From contig NZ_DJDT01000346.1 of NCBI RefSeq assembly GCF_002432345.1, forward strand, positions 1 through 17,992: 17,992 nt of DNA. The letters run 5' to 3'. The DNA is from Pedobacter sp. UBA5917. GTDB taxonomy: Bacteria > Bacteroidota > Bacteroidia > Sphingobacteriales > Sphingobacteriaceae. The notes beneath the pieces were generated by a model, which was not told the origin of the DNA, did no database searches, and saw only the letters and a program-made list of their open reading frames with translations. Position numbers and translations under genes: made by a program. Below, piece after piece: positions 1 through 6,037 of this stretch. Position 1 is the first letter of the stretch; the number at the start of each line of letters is the position of its first letter.

Positions 1-2
1 TA

Positions 3-677
3 TTTTTTAATCCCCTGGTTCCCTACACCTGGGAGCTGGCCAGTGGAAAACAAAGTGATATAACCGGTTATTTCTGCATTTTTACAGAAGCTTTTTTCAA
101 GGAAAAAATACGTGGAAATATTGGCGATCTGCCCATGTTTGTACCTGGTGGAAATCCTGCTTACTTTTTAAATGAAAGTCAGGATGCACAGGTAGCAGGC
201 ATTTTTGCCAAAATGTTTGAGGAAATCAATACCGATTACGTTTATAAATATGACCTCTTGCGGAATTATATTACCGAAGTAACCCATTTTGCTTTAAAAA
301 CGCAGCCATCAGAAGCTTTATTTAAACATACCGATGCCAATACGAGGATTACTTCGGTGTTTACAGAGTTGCTGGAGCGTCAGTTCCCGATCGAAACTAC
401 TACACAAAGATTGACCATGCGTTCGGCCAAAGATTATGCTGCACAACTTTCGGTACATGTAAACCACCTGAACAGGGCCATTAAGGAAACCACCGGAAAA
501 ACCACCACAAACTACATTACCGAACGTTTATTGACCGAAGCCAAAGCTTTACTGAAACATACCGACTGGAATATATCGGAAATAGGTTATTGTTTGGGCT
601 TCGAGGAGCCGACCCATTTTAACAACTTTTTCAAAAAACAGACCAACTACACCCCTACTTCCTATCGAATTGTTTGA
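3..677 (+). CDS. AraC-family transcriptional regulator, 5'-truncated by window edge
   Basis: The reading frame is open from the window edge (first full codon at 3), so the first in-frame ATG at 135 is almost certainly internal. The codons before it encode plausible regulator sequence (NPLVPYTWELASG, then GYFCIFTEAFF), as in the cupin-like sensor domain of AraC proteins of this type. About 224 residues are visible; full-length relatives have roughly 290-300, so the N-terminus is missing. The last ~85 residues form the paired helix-turn-helix DNA-binding domain: SAKDYAAQLSVHVNHLNRA is the first HTH, and ISEIGYCLGFEEPTHFNNFFKK is the conserved second HTH. It lies 82 bp upstream of two tandem SDR genes on the same strand and is a natural candidate to control them, which is inference from position. 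Family assignment is secure; the inducer is unknown. Confidence 0.92.
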   Translation, partial: FFNPLVPYTWELASGKQSDITGYFCIFTEAFFKEKIRGNIGDLPMFVPGGNPAYFLNESQDAQVAGIFAKMFEEINTDYVYKYDLLRNYITEVTHFALKTQPSEALFKHTDANTRITSVFTELLERQFPIETTTQRLTMRSAKDYAAQLSVHVNHLNRAIKETTGKTTTNYITERLLTEAKALLKHTDWNISEIGYCLGFEEPTHFNNFFKKQTNYTPTSYRIV

Positions 678-729
678 ATTTCGTAATCATCAGTTTGATT
701 CGCGTAATATGATATAGCTGTTCCTGCTG

Positions 730-737
730 TAATTTTG
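730..737 (+). promoter_or_regulatory. Bacteroidota -7 promoter element for the first SDR gene
   Basis: TAATTTTG matches the Bacteroidota -7 consensus TAnnTTTG and lies 22 bp before the ATG at 760. I see no convincing -33 TTTG at the usual spacing, so activation by the upstream AraC-type regulator is plausible but inferred. Confidence 0.5.
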
Positions 738-759
738 TATCAAGAAAAAGAATAAAATT

Positions 760-1620
760 ATGGGCATGAAAAAAGTTTGGTTTATTACCGGTGCTTCAAA
801 AGGCTTAGGATTAAGTTTGGTAAATCAATTATTGAAAGCGGGTCAATCTGTAGCGGCCACTTCAAGAAATATTGATGAACTTAAAAAAGCCGTAAATGCT
901 GATACGGGAAAATTCCTTCCACTGGCCGTTAACCTGGCCGACGAAAAAAGTGTGGAGGATGCAATTAAAGCGACCATTGCAAAATTCGAAAGAATTGATG
1001 TGGTGATCAATAATGCTGGCTACGGCATCGGGGGCAGCATCGAAGAATTAACCGATGCCGAAACACGCAATAGTTTTGATGTAAATGTTTTCGGAACATT
1101 AAATGTAATCAGAAAAGCTTCACCTTATTTACGGGCGCAACGTTCCGGTCATATCATCAATATTGCATCAATTGCAGGCATTGCCGGTGCAACTGGCTGG
1201 GCGGTTTATGCTGCAGCAAAATCGGCCGTTATTGCATTATCGGAAGTATCGGCCGAAGACCTTAAAGAATTCGGCGTAAAAGTAACAGTTGTTGCTCCTG
1301 GAGCTTTCAGAACAAGCTTTTTGACCGCCGATTCGTTAATATTGGCTGCCAATCCAATTGCAGAATATGAAGAAGTAAGGGCAATACACAGCAAATATTT
1401 AAAAATGGATGGTCAACAGATAGGAGATCCTGAAAAAGCGGCTGCCGCTATGATCTCTCTGGCAAGCATGCCACATCCACCGGTTCACTTACTACTGGGC
1501 AACGATGCTTTTCAAAGGGCTTCTGCCAAAATAGAATGCCTGGCGAAAGAGTTTAACAGCTGGAAAGCCATCACGATTTCGACGGATTTCGCAACTGATG
1601 AAACGCTAATAGCGAATTAG
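760..1620 (+). CDS. Short-chain dehydrogenase/reductase (classical SDR), copy 1
   Basis: A 286-residue classical SDR, predicted to be a cytosolic NAD(P)-dependent oxidoreductase with an unknown small-molecule substrate. The Rossmann cofactor motif TGASKGLG is at residues 10-17, NNAGYG at about 84-89, and the catalytic Ser137, Tyr150 and Lys154 (YAAAK) are all present. A second ATG at 766 would remove only two residues, and either start is possible. It is clearly paralogous to the next gene (shared KVW-F-TGASKGLGL start, VAATSRN, FDVNVFG, and a similar C-terminal HLLLGNDAFQ segment), so the pair arose by tandem duplication. The AraC-type regulator upstream and the -7 element at 730 suggest inducible expression. 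Similar proteins are often annotated as oxidoreductase or YusZ-like SDR, but I cannot assign a reaction. Confidence 0.93.
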   Translation: MGMKKVWFITGASKGLGLSLVNQLLKAGQSVAATSRNIDELKKAVNADTGKFLPLAVNLADEKSVEDAIKATIAKFERIDVVINNAGYGIGGSIEELTDAETRNSFDVNVFGTLNVIRKASPYLRAQRSGHIINIASIAGIAGATGWAVYAAAKSAVIALSEVSAEDLKEFGVKVTVVAPGAFRTSFLTADSLILAANPIAEYEEVRAIHSKYLKMDGQQIGDPEKAAAAMISLASMPHPPVHLLLGNDAFQRASAKIECLAKEFNSWKAITISTDFATDETLIAN

Positions 1621-1633
1621 CAATCAAAAAGAG

Positions 1634-1755
1634 GTTGTATTATAAATATAGAATTGTCATCCTGAGCTTGTCGAAGGACCTGCGATAAAACTGTCTGAGG
1701 CGTTTCGACAGGCTCAACATGACAAATTTTAGAGAAACCAGTTTTATAATCCAAC
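1634..1755. repeat. REP-like palindromic element, family A, with outer stem
   Basis: The gap between the two SDR genes is a nested inverted repeat. The inner arms are TGTCATCCTGAGCTTGTCGA at 1655-1674 and, in reverse complement, the TTTCGACAGGCTCAACATGACA segment around 1703-1724. Outside them GTTGTATTATAAA (1634-1646) pairs with TTTATAATCCAAC (1743-1755) with one mismatch. This resembles the REP-like intergenic palindromes common in Bacteroidota. It could form a strong hairpin in the transcript between the two genes and so uncouple their expression, which is inference. Confidence 0.75.
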
Positions 1756-1790
1756 TTCATCAATTCATTTCATTCTAAAAAAACAATATC

Positions 1791-2642
1791 ATGGAAAATC
1801 AAAAAGTTTGGTTTGTAACAGGTGCGTCCAAAGGTTTAGGACTAACCTTAGTAAAAACATTATTAAACAACGGCCTTAACGTTGCCGCAACATCAAGAAA
1901 TTTAAACGATTTAATTAAAGCGGTTGGCGAACACGAAAACTTTTTACCGCTAAGCGTTGATTTAATCAACGAAAGCAGTGTAGAAGCTGCAGTTAGTCAA
2001 ACCATCAGCAAATTCGGACAGATTGATGTAGTAGTTAACAATGCCGGTTATGGTATGGTTGGTGCACTGGAAGAATTAAGCGACAAAGAATCTCGAGAAA
2101 ATTTCGATGTTAATGTTTTCGGATCGTTAAACGTGATCAGAAAAGTGCTCCCACAATTGAGGAAACAACAATCAGGTCATATTTTCAATATCTCTTCTAT
2201 TGGTGGTTTTTCCGGTAACTTCCCTGGATTTGGTATTTACTGTGCTACAAAATTTGCAGTAGTTGGTTTTACCGAATCGTTGGCTGCAGAAGTAAAATCA
2301 TTGGGCATAAAAGCAACTGTTGTTGAGCCTGGTTATTTCAGAACTGCATTTCTTACCGAAGGTTCGTTAGCTGTTCCAAGCACACCAATTGATGCATATA
2401 AAGAAGTACGCGAATCGCAGGCTGCACACCAAAACGATATCAATAACCAACAGCCAGGCGATCCGGCCAAAGCAGTTGAAGTAATTATCGAAGCTTCGAA
2501 AAGCGAAAACCCGCCGCTTCACTTATTCCTGGGTCCTGATGCTTACCAGGTAGCAGATGCAAAAATTGCCGATGTGCAAAGGGATATGGCCAACTGGAAG
2601 TTTTTGGCAACAGCAACCAATTTTGAAGAGGTTGGGGCATAA
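1791..2642 (+). CDS. Short-chain dehydrogenase/reductase (classical SDR), copy 2
   Basis: A 283-residue classical SDR, paralogous to the gene just upstream. The cofactor motif TGASKGLG is at residues 10-17, NNAGYG at about 83-88, and the catalytic Ser136, Tyr150 and Lys154 (YCATK) are intact. The two copies keep the same length, motif spacing and C-terminal layout (HLFLGPDAYQ here), but differ in the region around the active site and substrate loop (for example GNFPGFGIYCATK against GATGWAVYAAAK). That suggests different substrates rather than simple dosage. They are separated by 170 bp filled with a palindromic repeat. I see no clear -7 element directly before this ATG, so read-through from the first gene is likely. 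The substrate is unknown. Confidence 0.93.
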   Translation: MENQKVWFVTGASKGLGLTLVKTLLNNGLNVAATSRNLNDLIKAVGEHENFLPLSVDLINESSVEAAVSQTISKFGQIDVVVNNAGYGMVGALEELSDKESRENFDVNVFGSLNVIRKVLPQLRKQQSGHIFNISSIGGFSGNFPGFGIYCATKFAVVGFTESLAAEVKSLGIKATVVEPGYFRTAFLTEGSLAVPSTPIDAYKEVRESQAAHQNDINNQQPGDPAKAVEVIIEASKSENPPLHLFLGPDAYQVADAKIADVQRDMANWKFLATATNFEEVGA

Positions 2643-2655
2643 TATCTAAGATGGC

Positions 2656-2752
2656 CGTCATTGCGAGAAGGCTTTTTCAGCTGACGAAGCAATCTTTTTT
2701 GTAAGAATCACTGGCAGGAAAGATTGCTTCGTCGTACCTCCTCGCAATGACG
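2656..2752. repeat. REP-like palindromic element, family B
   Basis: A long inverted repeat between the convergent SDR (+) and acr3 (-) genes. The outer arms are CGTCATTGCGAG (2656-2667) and CTCGCAATGACG (2741-2752). The inner arms are a perfect 15-bp pair, GACGAAGCAATCTTT (2683-2697) and AAAGATTGCTTCGTC (2719-2733). It fills most of the intergenic space and could act as a bidirectional transcription stop. It shares the GTCAT/ATGAC ends, but not the inner arms, with the other elements of this window. Confidence 0.8.
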
Positions 2753-2768
2753 ACCTTTCTTATTTATC

Positions 2769-3833
2769 CTACACTTTAAAATATCTCTTCCTAAACCATT
2801 GCGCCAGCTTAACCAGTGCAATTAATGTAGGTACCTCAACCAGCGGACCGATTACACCGGCAAAAGCCTGCCCTGAATGGATCCCAAATACACCAATGGC
2901 CACGGCAATTGCCAGTTCAAAATTATTGCCTGTAGCTGTAAAAGCAATAGCAGTACTTTTGCTATAATCGGCTCCAAAATGCCTGCCTGTAAAAAAACTG
3001 ATCACAAACATTACAGTAAAATAGATTACCAAAGGCAGGGCAATCCGTAATACATCCATCGGAATCTGAACAATTAATGATCCTTTTAAACTAAACATTA
3101 CCACAATGGTAAATAACAGGGCAATTAAGGTTATAGGCGAAACCATCGGAATAAAAGTTAAACGGAACCATTCTTCACCTTTCCATTTCATCAGTAGTTG
3201 CTGACTTAAAATACCCAGCAAAAAAGGAATCCCAAGATAAATCGAAACACTTTTTGCAATTTCCGCAATCGAAATATCTATCGTTAATCCCTTTAACCCG
3301 AATACCGGAAGCAAAACCGTAATAAAAAGATAGGCGAAAAGGCTGTAAAACAATACCTGAAAAATGCTATTCAGGGCAATTAAACCTGCTGCATATTCGC
3401 TGTTACCATCAGCAAGGTCATTCCAAACCACCACCATGGCAATGCACCGCGCCAAACCGATCATCATTAAGCCTACCATGTACTCAGGGTAATCACGTAA
3501 AAAGATAATTGCCAGAAAAAACATCAATAGCGGCCCGATTATCCAATTTAGAACGAGCGAAGCACTCAATACGCTGATATTTTTAAATACCCCACCTATT
3601 TTCCGGTAATCAACCTTTGCCAGGGGTGGATACATCATCAGGATCAGCCCGATGGCCAAGGGGATATTGGTACTTCCGCTGGAGAATGAATTGATCCATG
3701 CAGCGGAAGAAGGGAATAAAGATCCCAACCCCACTCCTAATAGCATGAATAAAAAAATCCAAAGGGTTAAATAGCGATCTAAAAAGCTTAGTTTTTTAGG
3801 TTTAGCAGCCGGTGCACAAACAATCGCCGACAT
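2769..3833 (-). CDS. acr3: ACR3-family arsenite efflux transporter
   Basis: A 354-residue inner-membrane protein with about ten predicted hydrophobic segments, which exports arsenite (and possibly antimonite) using the proton motive force. Family hallmarks are visible: the conserved cysteine of the fourth helix lies in GLARCIAMVVVWNDLADG (Cys130), followed by ALNSIFQVLFYS, and the ninth-helix segment TATGNNFELAIAVAIGVFG carries the conserved Asn-Glu pair. The ATG overlaps the arsC stop codon by one base (TAATG), which indicates translational coupling. It is the last gene of an ars operon read leftwards and ends close to the family B palindrome, its probable transcription end. ACR3 pumps are distinct from the ArsB type, and length and motifs fit ACR3 well. 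Confidence 0.96.
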   Translation of the reverse strand: MSAIVCAPAAKPKKLSFLDRYLTLWIFLFMLLGVGLGSLFPSSAAWINSFSSGSTNIPLAIGLILMMYPPLAKVDYRKIGGVFKNISVLSASLVLNWIIGPLLMFFLAIIFLRDYPEYMVGLMMIGLARCIAMVVVWNDLADGNSEYAAGLIALNSIFQVLFYSLFAYLFITVLLPVFGLKGLTIDISIAEIAKSVSIYLGIPFLLGILSQQLLMKWKGEEWFRLTFIPMVSPITLIALLFTIVVMFSLKGSLIVQIPMDVLRIALPLVIYFTVMFVISFFTGRHFGADYSKSTAIAFTATGNNFELAIAVAIGVFGIHSGQAFAGVIGPLVEVPTLIALVKLAQWFRKRYFKV

Positions 3834-4252
3834 TAACCTTTTAAATTTTCAGTTACAAAATTTTCCATATAGTCTTTTATCAATTCTCTTGTACTTCTGA
3901 ACTGGGCCATAATTTCGGCCTCGGTTCCAATTGCTTTTGCCGGATCGGGAAAGTTGTGGTGTAATTTTATAGCTTTTGTTGGGAAATAAGGGCAACTCTC
4001 TTTTGCATGATCGCAAACCGTAATCACATAATCGAAAGGAACATCGAAATACTCCTCAATATTGTTCGATGTTTGACTCGAAATATCGATCCCATCCTCT
4101 GCCATTATTTGTATTGCCCTTGGGTTAACACCATGAACCTCAATCCCGGCACTATAAATTTTTGCATTATTTTGGGCAAAATATCTTAAGTAACCTTCTG
4201 CCAGCTGACTTCTGCAGCTATTTCCGGTGCAAAGCACCAATACATTTTTCAT
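3833..4252 (-). CDS. arsC: Arsenate reductase, thioredoxin-coupled low-molecular-weight phosphatase type
   Basis: Reduces arsenate to arsenite, the substrate of the Acr3 pump next door. The protein has 139 residues. The phosphatase-like P-loop CTGNSCR (CX5R) is at residues 8-14, with the nucleophile Cys8. The two other redox cysteines, Cys80 and Cys87 in CDHAKESC, keep the seven-residue spacing of the staphylococcal pI258-type enzyme that is recycled by thioredoxin. The DP motif with the general acid is at Asp103. I chose the ATG at 4252 because the family begins directly with KNVLVLC; an in-frame ATG ten codons upstream would overlap the end of the previous gene and adds non-conserved residues. 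It overlaps acr3 by one base. Confidence 0.96.
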   Translation of the reverse strand: MKNVLVLCTGNSCRSQLAEGYLRYFAQNNAKIYSAGIEVHGVNPRAIQIMAEDGIDISSQTSNNIEEYFDVPFDYVITVCDHAKESCPYFPTKAIKLHHNFPDPAKAIGTEAEIMAQFRSTRELIKDYMENFVTENLKG

Positions 4253-4268
4253 TTTAATAATTTTATTT

Positions 4269-4835
4269 TTAACAACAGCCACTTTCCGGGCTACAACTAT
4301 TTTGATTTGTAGCCAGATTAACCAATGCTACCTTACTTTTTTCGGGTTGAGCGGGTGGACAACATTCTTCACTGGTTTCTGAAGTTCCACAACTTCCACC
4401 ACGATCAATGGCTTTGCATTGCGTGGCATCTGGTGTTAAATTTATAACCAGGTTATCGCCATCGATTTTAAACTCGCCGGGATACATTTGCCTGGTATCA
4501 AATTCTGAATTACCGAATTCAATTTTCACAATTCCCTTGGTATTTAAAGCGATTTTGCTTTCTACCAGGTCAATAATGGATAATGCCTTTTTCACCTGCA
4601 TAGCCCTGCCCTCCTCCGCTTCGGTTGGTTCCCATAGCTGCACAATAATTTCTGTCCAGGAATTCATCACACCACCGCAGTCAACCGAAGTAATCGGTGC
4701 CTGTTTAATTTCGGTGATGTGGTAATTGGCCTTTACCCATTTATTTTGGGCATATTGAAATTGTAAAATCAGCTCCGGATGTTGTTGAAGTTCAGCTTTA
4801 AAGCTGTTCCATTTGGTTGAAAATTCATTAATCAT
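4269..4835 (-). CDS. DUF6428-like protein of the ars operon with Cys-rich tail
   Basis: A 188-residue protein, probably cytosolic (no signal peptide or membrane segment). The core contains TSVDCGGVMNSWTEIIVQLWEP, which I recognise from the DUF6428 proteins that sit between arsR and arsC in Bacteroidota ars operons; the assignment is from memory. The last 50 residues (139-188) hold seven cysteines, including two adjacent pairs (ECCPP and the terminal GCC), which looks like a soft-metal or metalloid binding tail. A role in arsenic handling is therefore inferred from position and the cysteines, not shown. The start at 4835 is preferred: the longer frame from 4907 would overlap arsR and encode a non-conserved leader. 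An ArsR-like operator sequence covers this start codon. Confidence 0.8.
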   Translation of the reverse strand: MINEFSTKWNSFKAELQQHPELILQFQYAQNKWVKANYHITEIKQAPITSVDCGGVMNSWTEIIVQLWEPTEAEEGRAMQVKKALSIIDLVESKIALNTKGIVKIEFGNSEFDTRQMYPGEFKIDGDNLVINLTPDATQCKAIDRGGSCGTSETSEECCPPAQPEKSKVALVNLATNQNSCSPESGCC

Positions 4836-4855
4836 AATATTGCAATTTAACGATT
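4830..4855. promoter_or_regulatory. Putative second ArsR operator over the start of the DUF6428-like gene
   Basis: A 26-bp imperfect palindrome (20 of 26 positions symmetric, centre TTGCAA) lies between arsR and the next gene and covers that gene's ATG. Read on the minus strand, its core ATTGCAATATTATGAT (4846-4831) matches the plus-strand core of the site before arsR, ATCGCAATATTACGAT (5211-5226), at 14 of 16 positions. Binding by ArsR is inferred. Confidence 0.5.
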
Positions 4856-4872
4856 GATTTGGATAAAAAATT

Positions 4873-5202
4873 TTAACAGCAGTTTTGTTCGCCTTTATAA
4901 GAGGCAAAGAAATTGCCCAGTTGATTTTGAAGTAATTTCCATGTTTTGGGTTCGATGCAATAACAAATGCTTACGCCTTCGATGGTTCCCTGTATGATAC
5001 CCGCATTTTTAAGCTCTTTTAAATGTTGCGAAATGGTTGCCTGTGCCAACCCCAGTTCTTCAACCAGATCGCCACAGATGCAGGTATTTGATTTAAGAAT
5101 ACGCTGAAGAATGGCAATACGTGCAGGATGTGCCATTGCTTTTAGCAATGCCGCCATATGGTTTTGTTCTTCGGTGAAGATTTCTGTTCTGGTAAGTCCC
5201 AT
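4873..5202 (-). CDS. arsR: ArsR-family metalloregulatory repressor
   Basis: A 109-residue winged-helix repressor that would leave its operator when arsenite binds. The domain starts at MAALLKAMAHPARIAILQRI. The metalloid motif CICGDL (Cys41, Cys43) is equivalent to the ELCVCDL site in the alpha-3 helix of the classic ArsR, and AQATISQHLKEL is the DNA-recognition helix region. Further cysteines are Cys80, Cys82 and a terminal Cys108-Cys109 pair, which could add a ligand. The ATG at 5202 is chosen because the family starts a few residues before this point; the upstream ATG at 5244 would place the operator-like palindrome inside the gene. It is the first gene of the ars operon, 37 bp ahead of the DUF6428-like gene. 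Confidence 0.95.
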   Translation of the reverse strand: MGLTRTEIFTEEQNHMAALLKAMAHPARIAILQRILKSNTCICGDLVEELGLAQATISQHLKELKNAGIIQGTIEGVSICYCIEPKTWKLLQNQLGNFFASYKGEQNCC

Positions 5203-5234
5203 AATTTTATATCGCAATATTACGATAGATAATT
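5203..5234. promoter_or_regulatory. Putative ArsR operator in front of arsR
   Basis: A 32-bp imperfect palindrome immediately before the arsR ATG, with 13 of 16 base pairs matching around the centre AAT|ATT (5218/5219). The core is ATCGCAATATTACGAT (5211-5226). Placement directly before the first ars gene fits autorepression by ArsR. Only a weak -7 candidate (TAAATTTTG on the minus strand, 5242-5250, with three spacer bases instead of two) lies upstream. Confidence 0.65.
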
Positions 5235-5346
5235 TAGAAATCAAAATTTATTTTAATTAAAAGTTTCCATTAAAACAGATTATCTACAGAATTGTATAGT
5301 TTATTTACCATTAACGCATTTATAAATAAAAATTAAGCAAGTATTT

Positions 5347-5760
5347 ATGTGGAAATTTTATGCCATACTCTCTGCCCTGTTTGCTGCTGCAACGGCCATT
5401 TTAGCTAAAGTGGGATTAAAAGGTGTTAATGGAAATATAGCAACGGCCATAAGAACCGTTGTGATCTTGTTTATTGCATGGGGCATTGTTTTAGCTAGTG
5501 GAGAAATTGCAGAGCTTAAAACTTTGAGTAAAAACAACCTGATATTTTTAGGTCTATCAGGCTTGGCAACGGGTTTATCGTGGATTTTCTATTTTAAAGC
5601 GCTCGAAACGGGCAGTGTTTCTAAAGTTGCCCCTATCGATAAATTAAGCGTAGCCATTGCAATGGGATTAGCCTTTTTGATTTTAAAAGAACCGATTGAA
5701 ACAAAAACATTAATTGGTGGCGGACTGATTGTTGCAGGTAGTTTGGTTATTTTACTTTAA
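5347..5760 (+). CDS. Half-size EamA-domain (DMT superfamily) membrane transporter
   Basis: A 137-residue membrane protein with four to five predicted hydrophobic segments (about 4-21, 34-51, 66-85, 96-113 and 118-137), which is a single EamA repeat rather than the usual two. The motif GLSWIFYFKALETGSVSKVAPIDKLS is the typical second half of an EamA domain, and the protein resembles the COG2510 group of about 140 residues that would have to dimerise. The substrate is unknown. It diverges from arsR across a 144-bp intergenic region containing the arsR palindrome, so co-regulation with arsenic resistance is possible, but nothing in the protein indicates metalloid transport. No strong -7 element is seen. 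Confidence 0.88.
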   Translation: MWKFYAILSALFAAATAILAKVGLKGVNGNIATAIRTVVILFIAWGIVLASGEIAELKTLSKNNLIFLGLSGLATGLSWIFYFKALETGSVSKVAPIDKLSVAIAMGLAFLILKEPIETKTLIGGGLIVAGSLVILL

Positions 5761-5803
5761 AGAATTGGTGTGTGTTTTTTAAAAAAAGACTCTCTAAAAA
5801 GAT

Positions 5804-5968
5804 CGTCATCTCGACTGAAGCGCAGCGGAACGGAGAGATCTATCTCGAGACAGATTTCTCGGCTATGTTTCACTGCGCTCAAAATGACGGTAACTTTTAA
5901 GAATTATTTAAGTTAATTTCTCTGTCAATAATATTTGACTTTTATGTATTAAATTCGAAATGACGACA
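5804..5968. repeat. REP-like composite palindromic element, family C, copy 1
   Basis: Lies between the convergent EamA gene (+) and GH92 gene (-). The left arm starts CGTCATCTCGACTGAAGCGC at 5804 and the right arm ends ACTGCGCTCAAAATGACGG at 5890, with an internal AGATCTATCTC segment. A tail follows, ending in a third half-arm GAAATGACG (5957-5965). The tail segment 5924-5956 closely matches 9976-10007 in the second copy. I see no coding capacity in it. Confidence 0.75.
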
Positions 5969-5978
5969 TTCGGAAGAT

Positions 5979-6010
5979 AAAAAAAAAACGTCGACTAAAA
6001 ATAGCCGACG
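5979..6010 (-). terminator. Rho-independent terminator of the GH92 gene
   Basis: Read on the minus strand, 28 bp after the GH92 stop codon, CGTCGGCTATTTTTAGTCGACG (stem CGTCG/CGACG plus CTA/TAG around one mismatch, 6010-5989) is followed by an uninterrupted run of ten T (5988-5979). Confidence 0.85.
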
Positions 6011-6037
6011 GTTTAATTTGTACAGGGATGAGAAAAA

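Noticed and set aside
135..677. A complete AraC-type gene starting at the ATG at 135
   Set aside because: The frame is open back to position 3 and the upstream codons encode typical family sequence, so the ATG is internal and the gene is cut by the window edge.
2656..2752. An insertion sequence or its terminal repeats
   Set aside because: There is no transposase frame and no target duplication that I can see; the size and structure fit a REP-like palindrome.
4408..4725. A 105-residue protein on the plus strand opposite the DUF6428-like gene
   Set aside because: It is a shadow of the real gene on the minus strand, with no recognisable pattern and no ribosome site; several similar antisense frames across GH92, GH97 and the SDR genes were dropped for the same reason.
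4873..5244. Longer arsR from the ATG at 5244
   Set aside because: It would put the operator-like palindrome inside the coding region and add 14 residues without family similarity.
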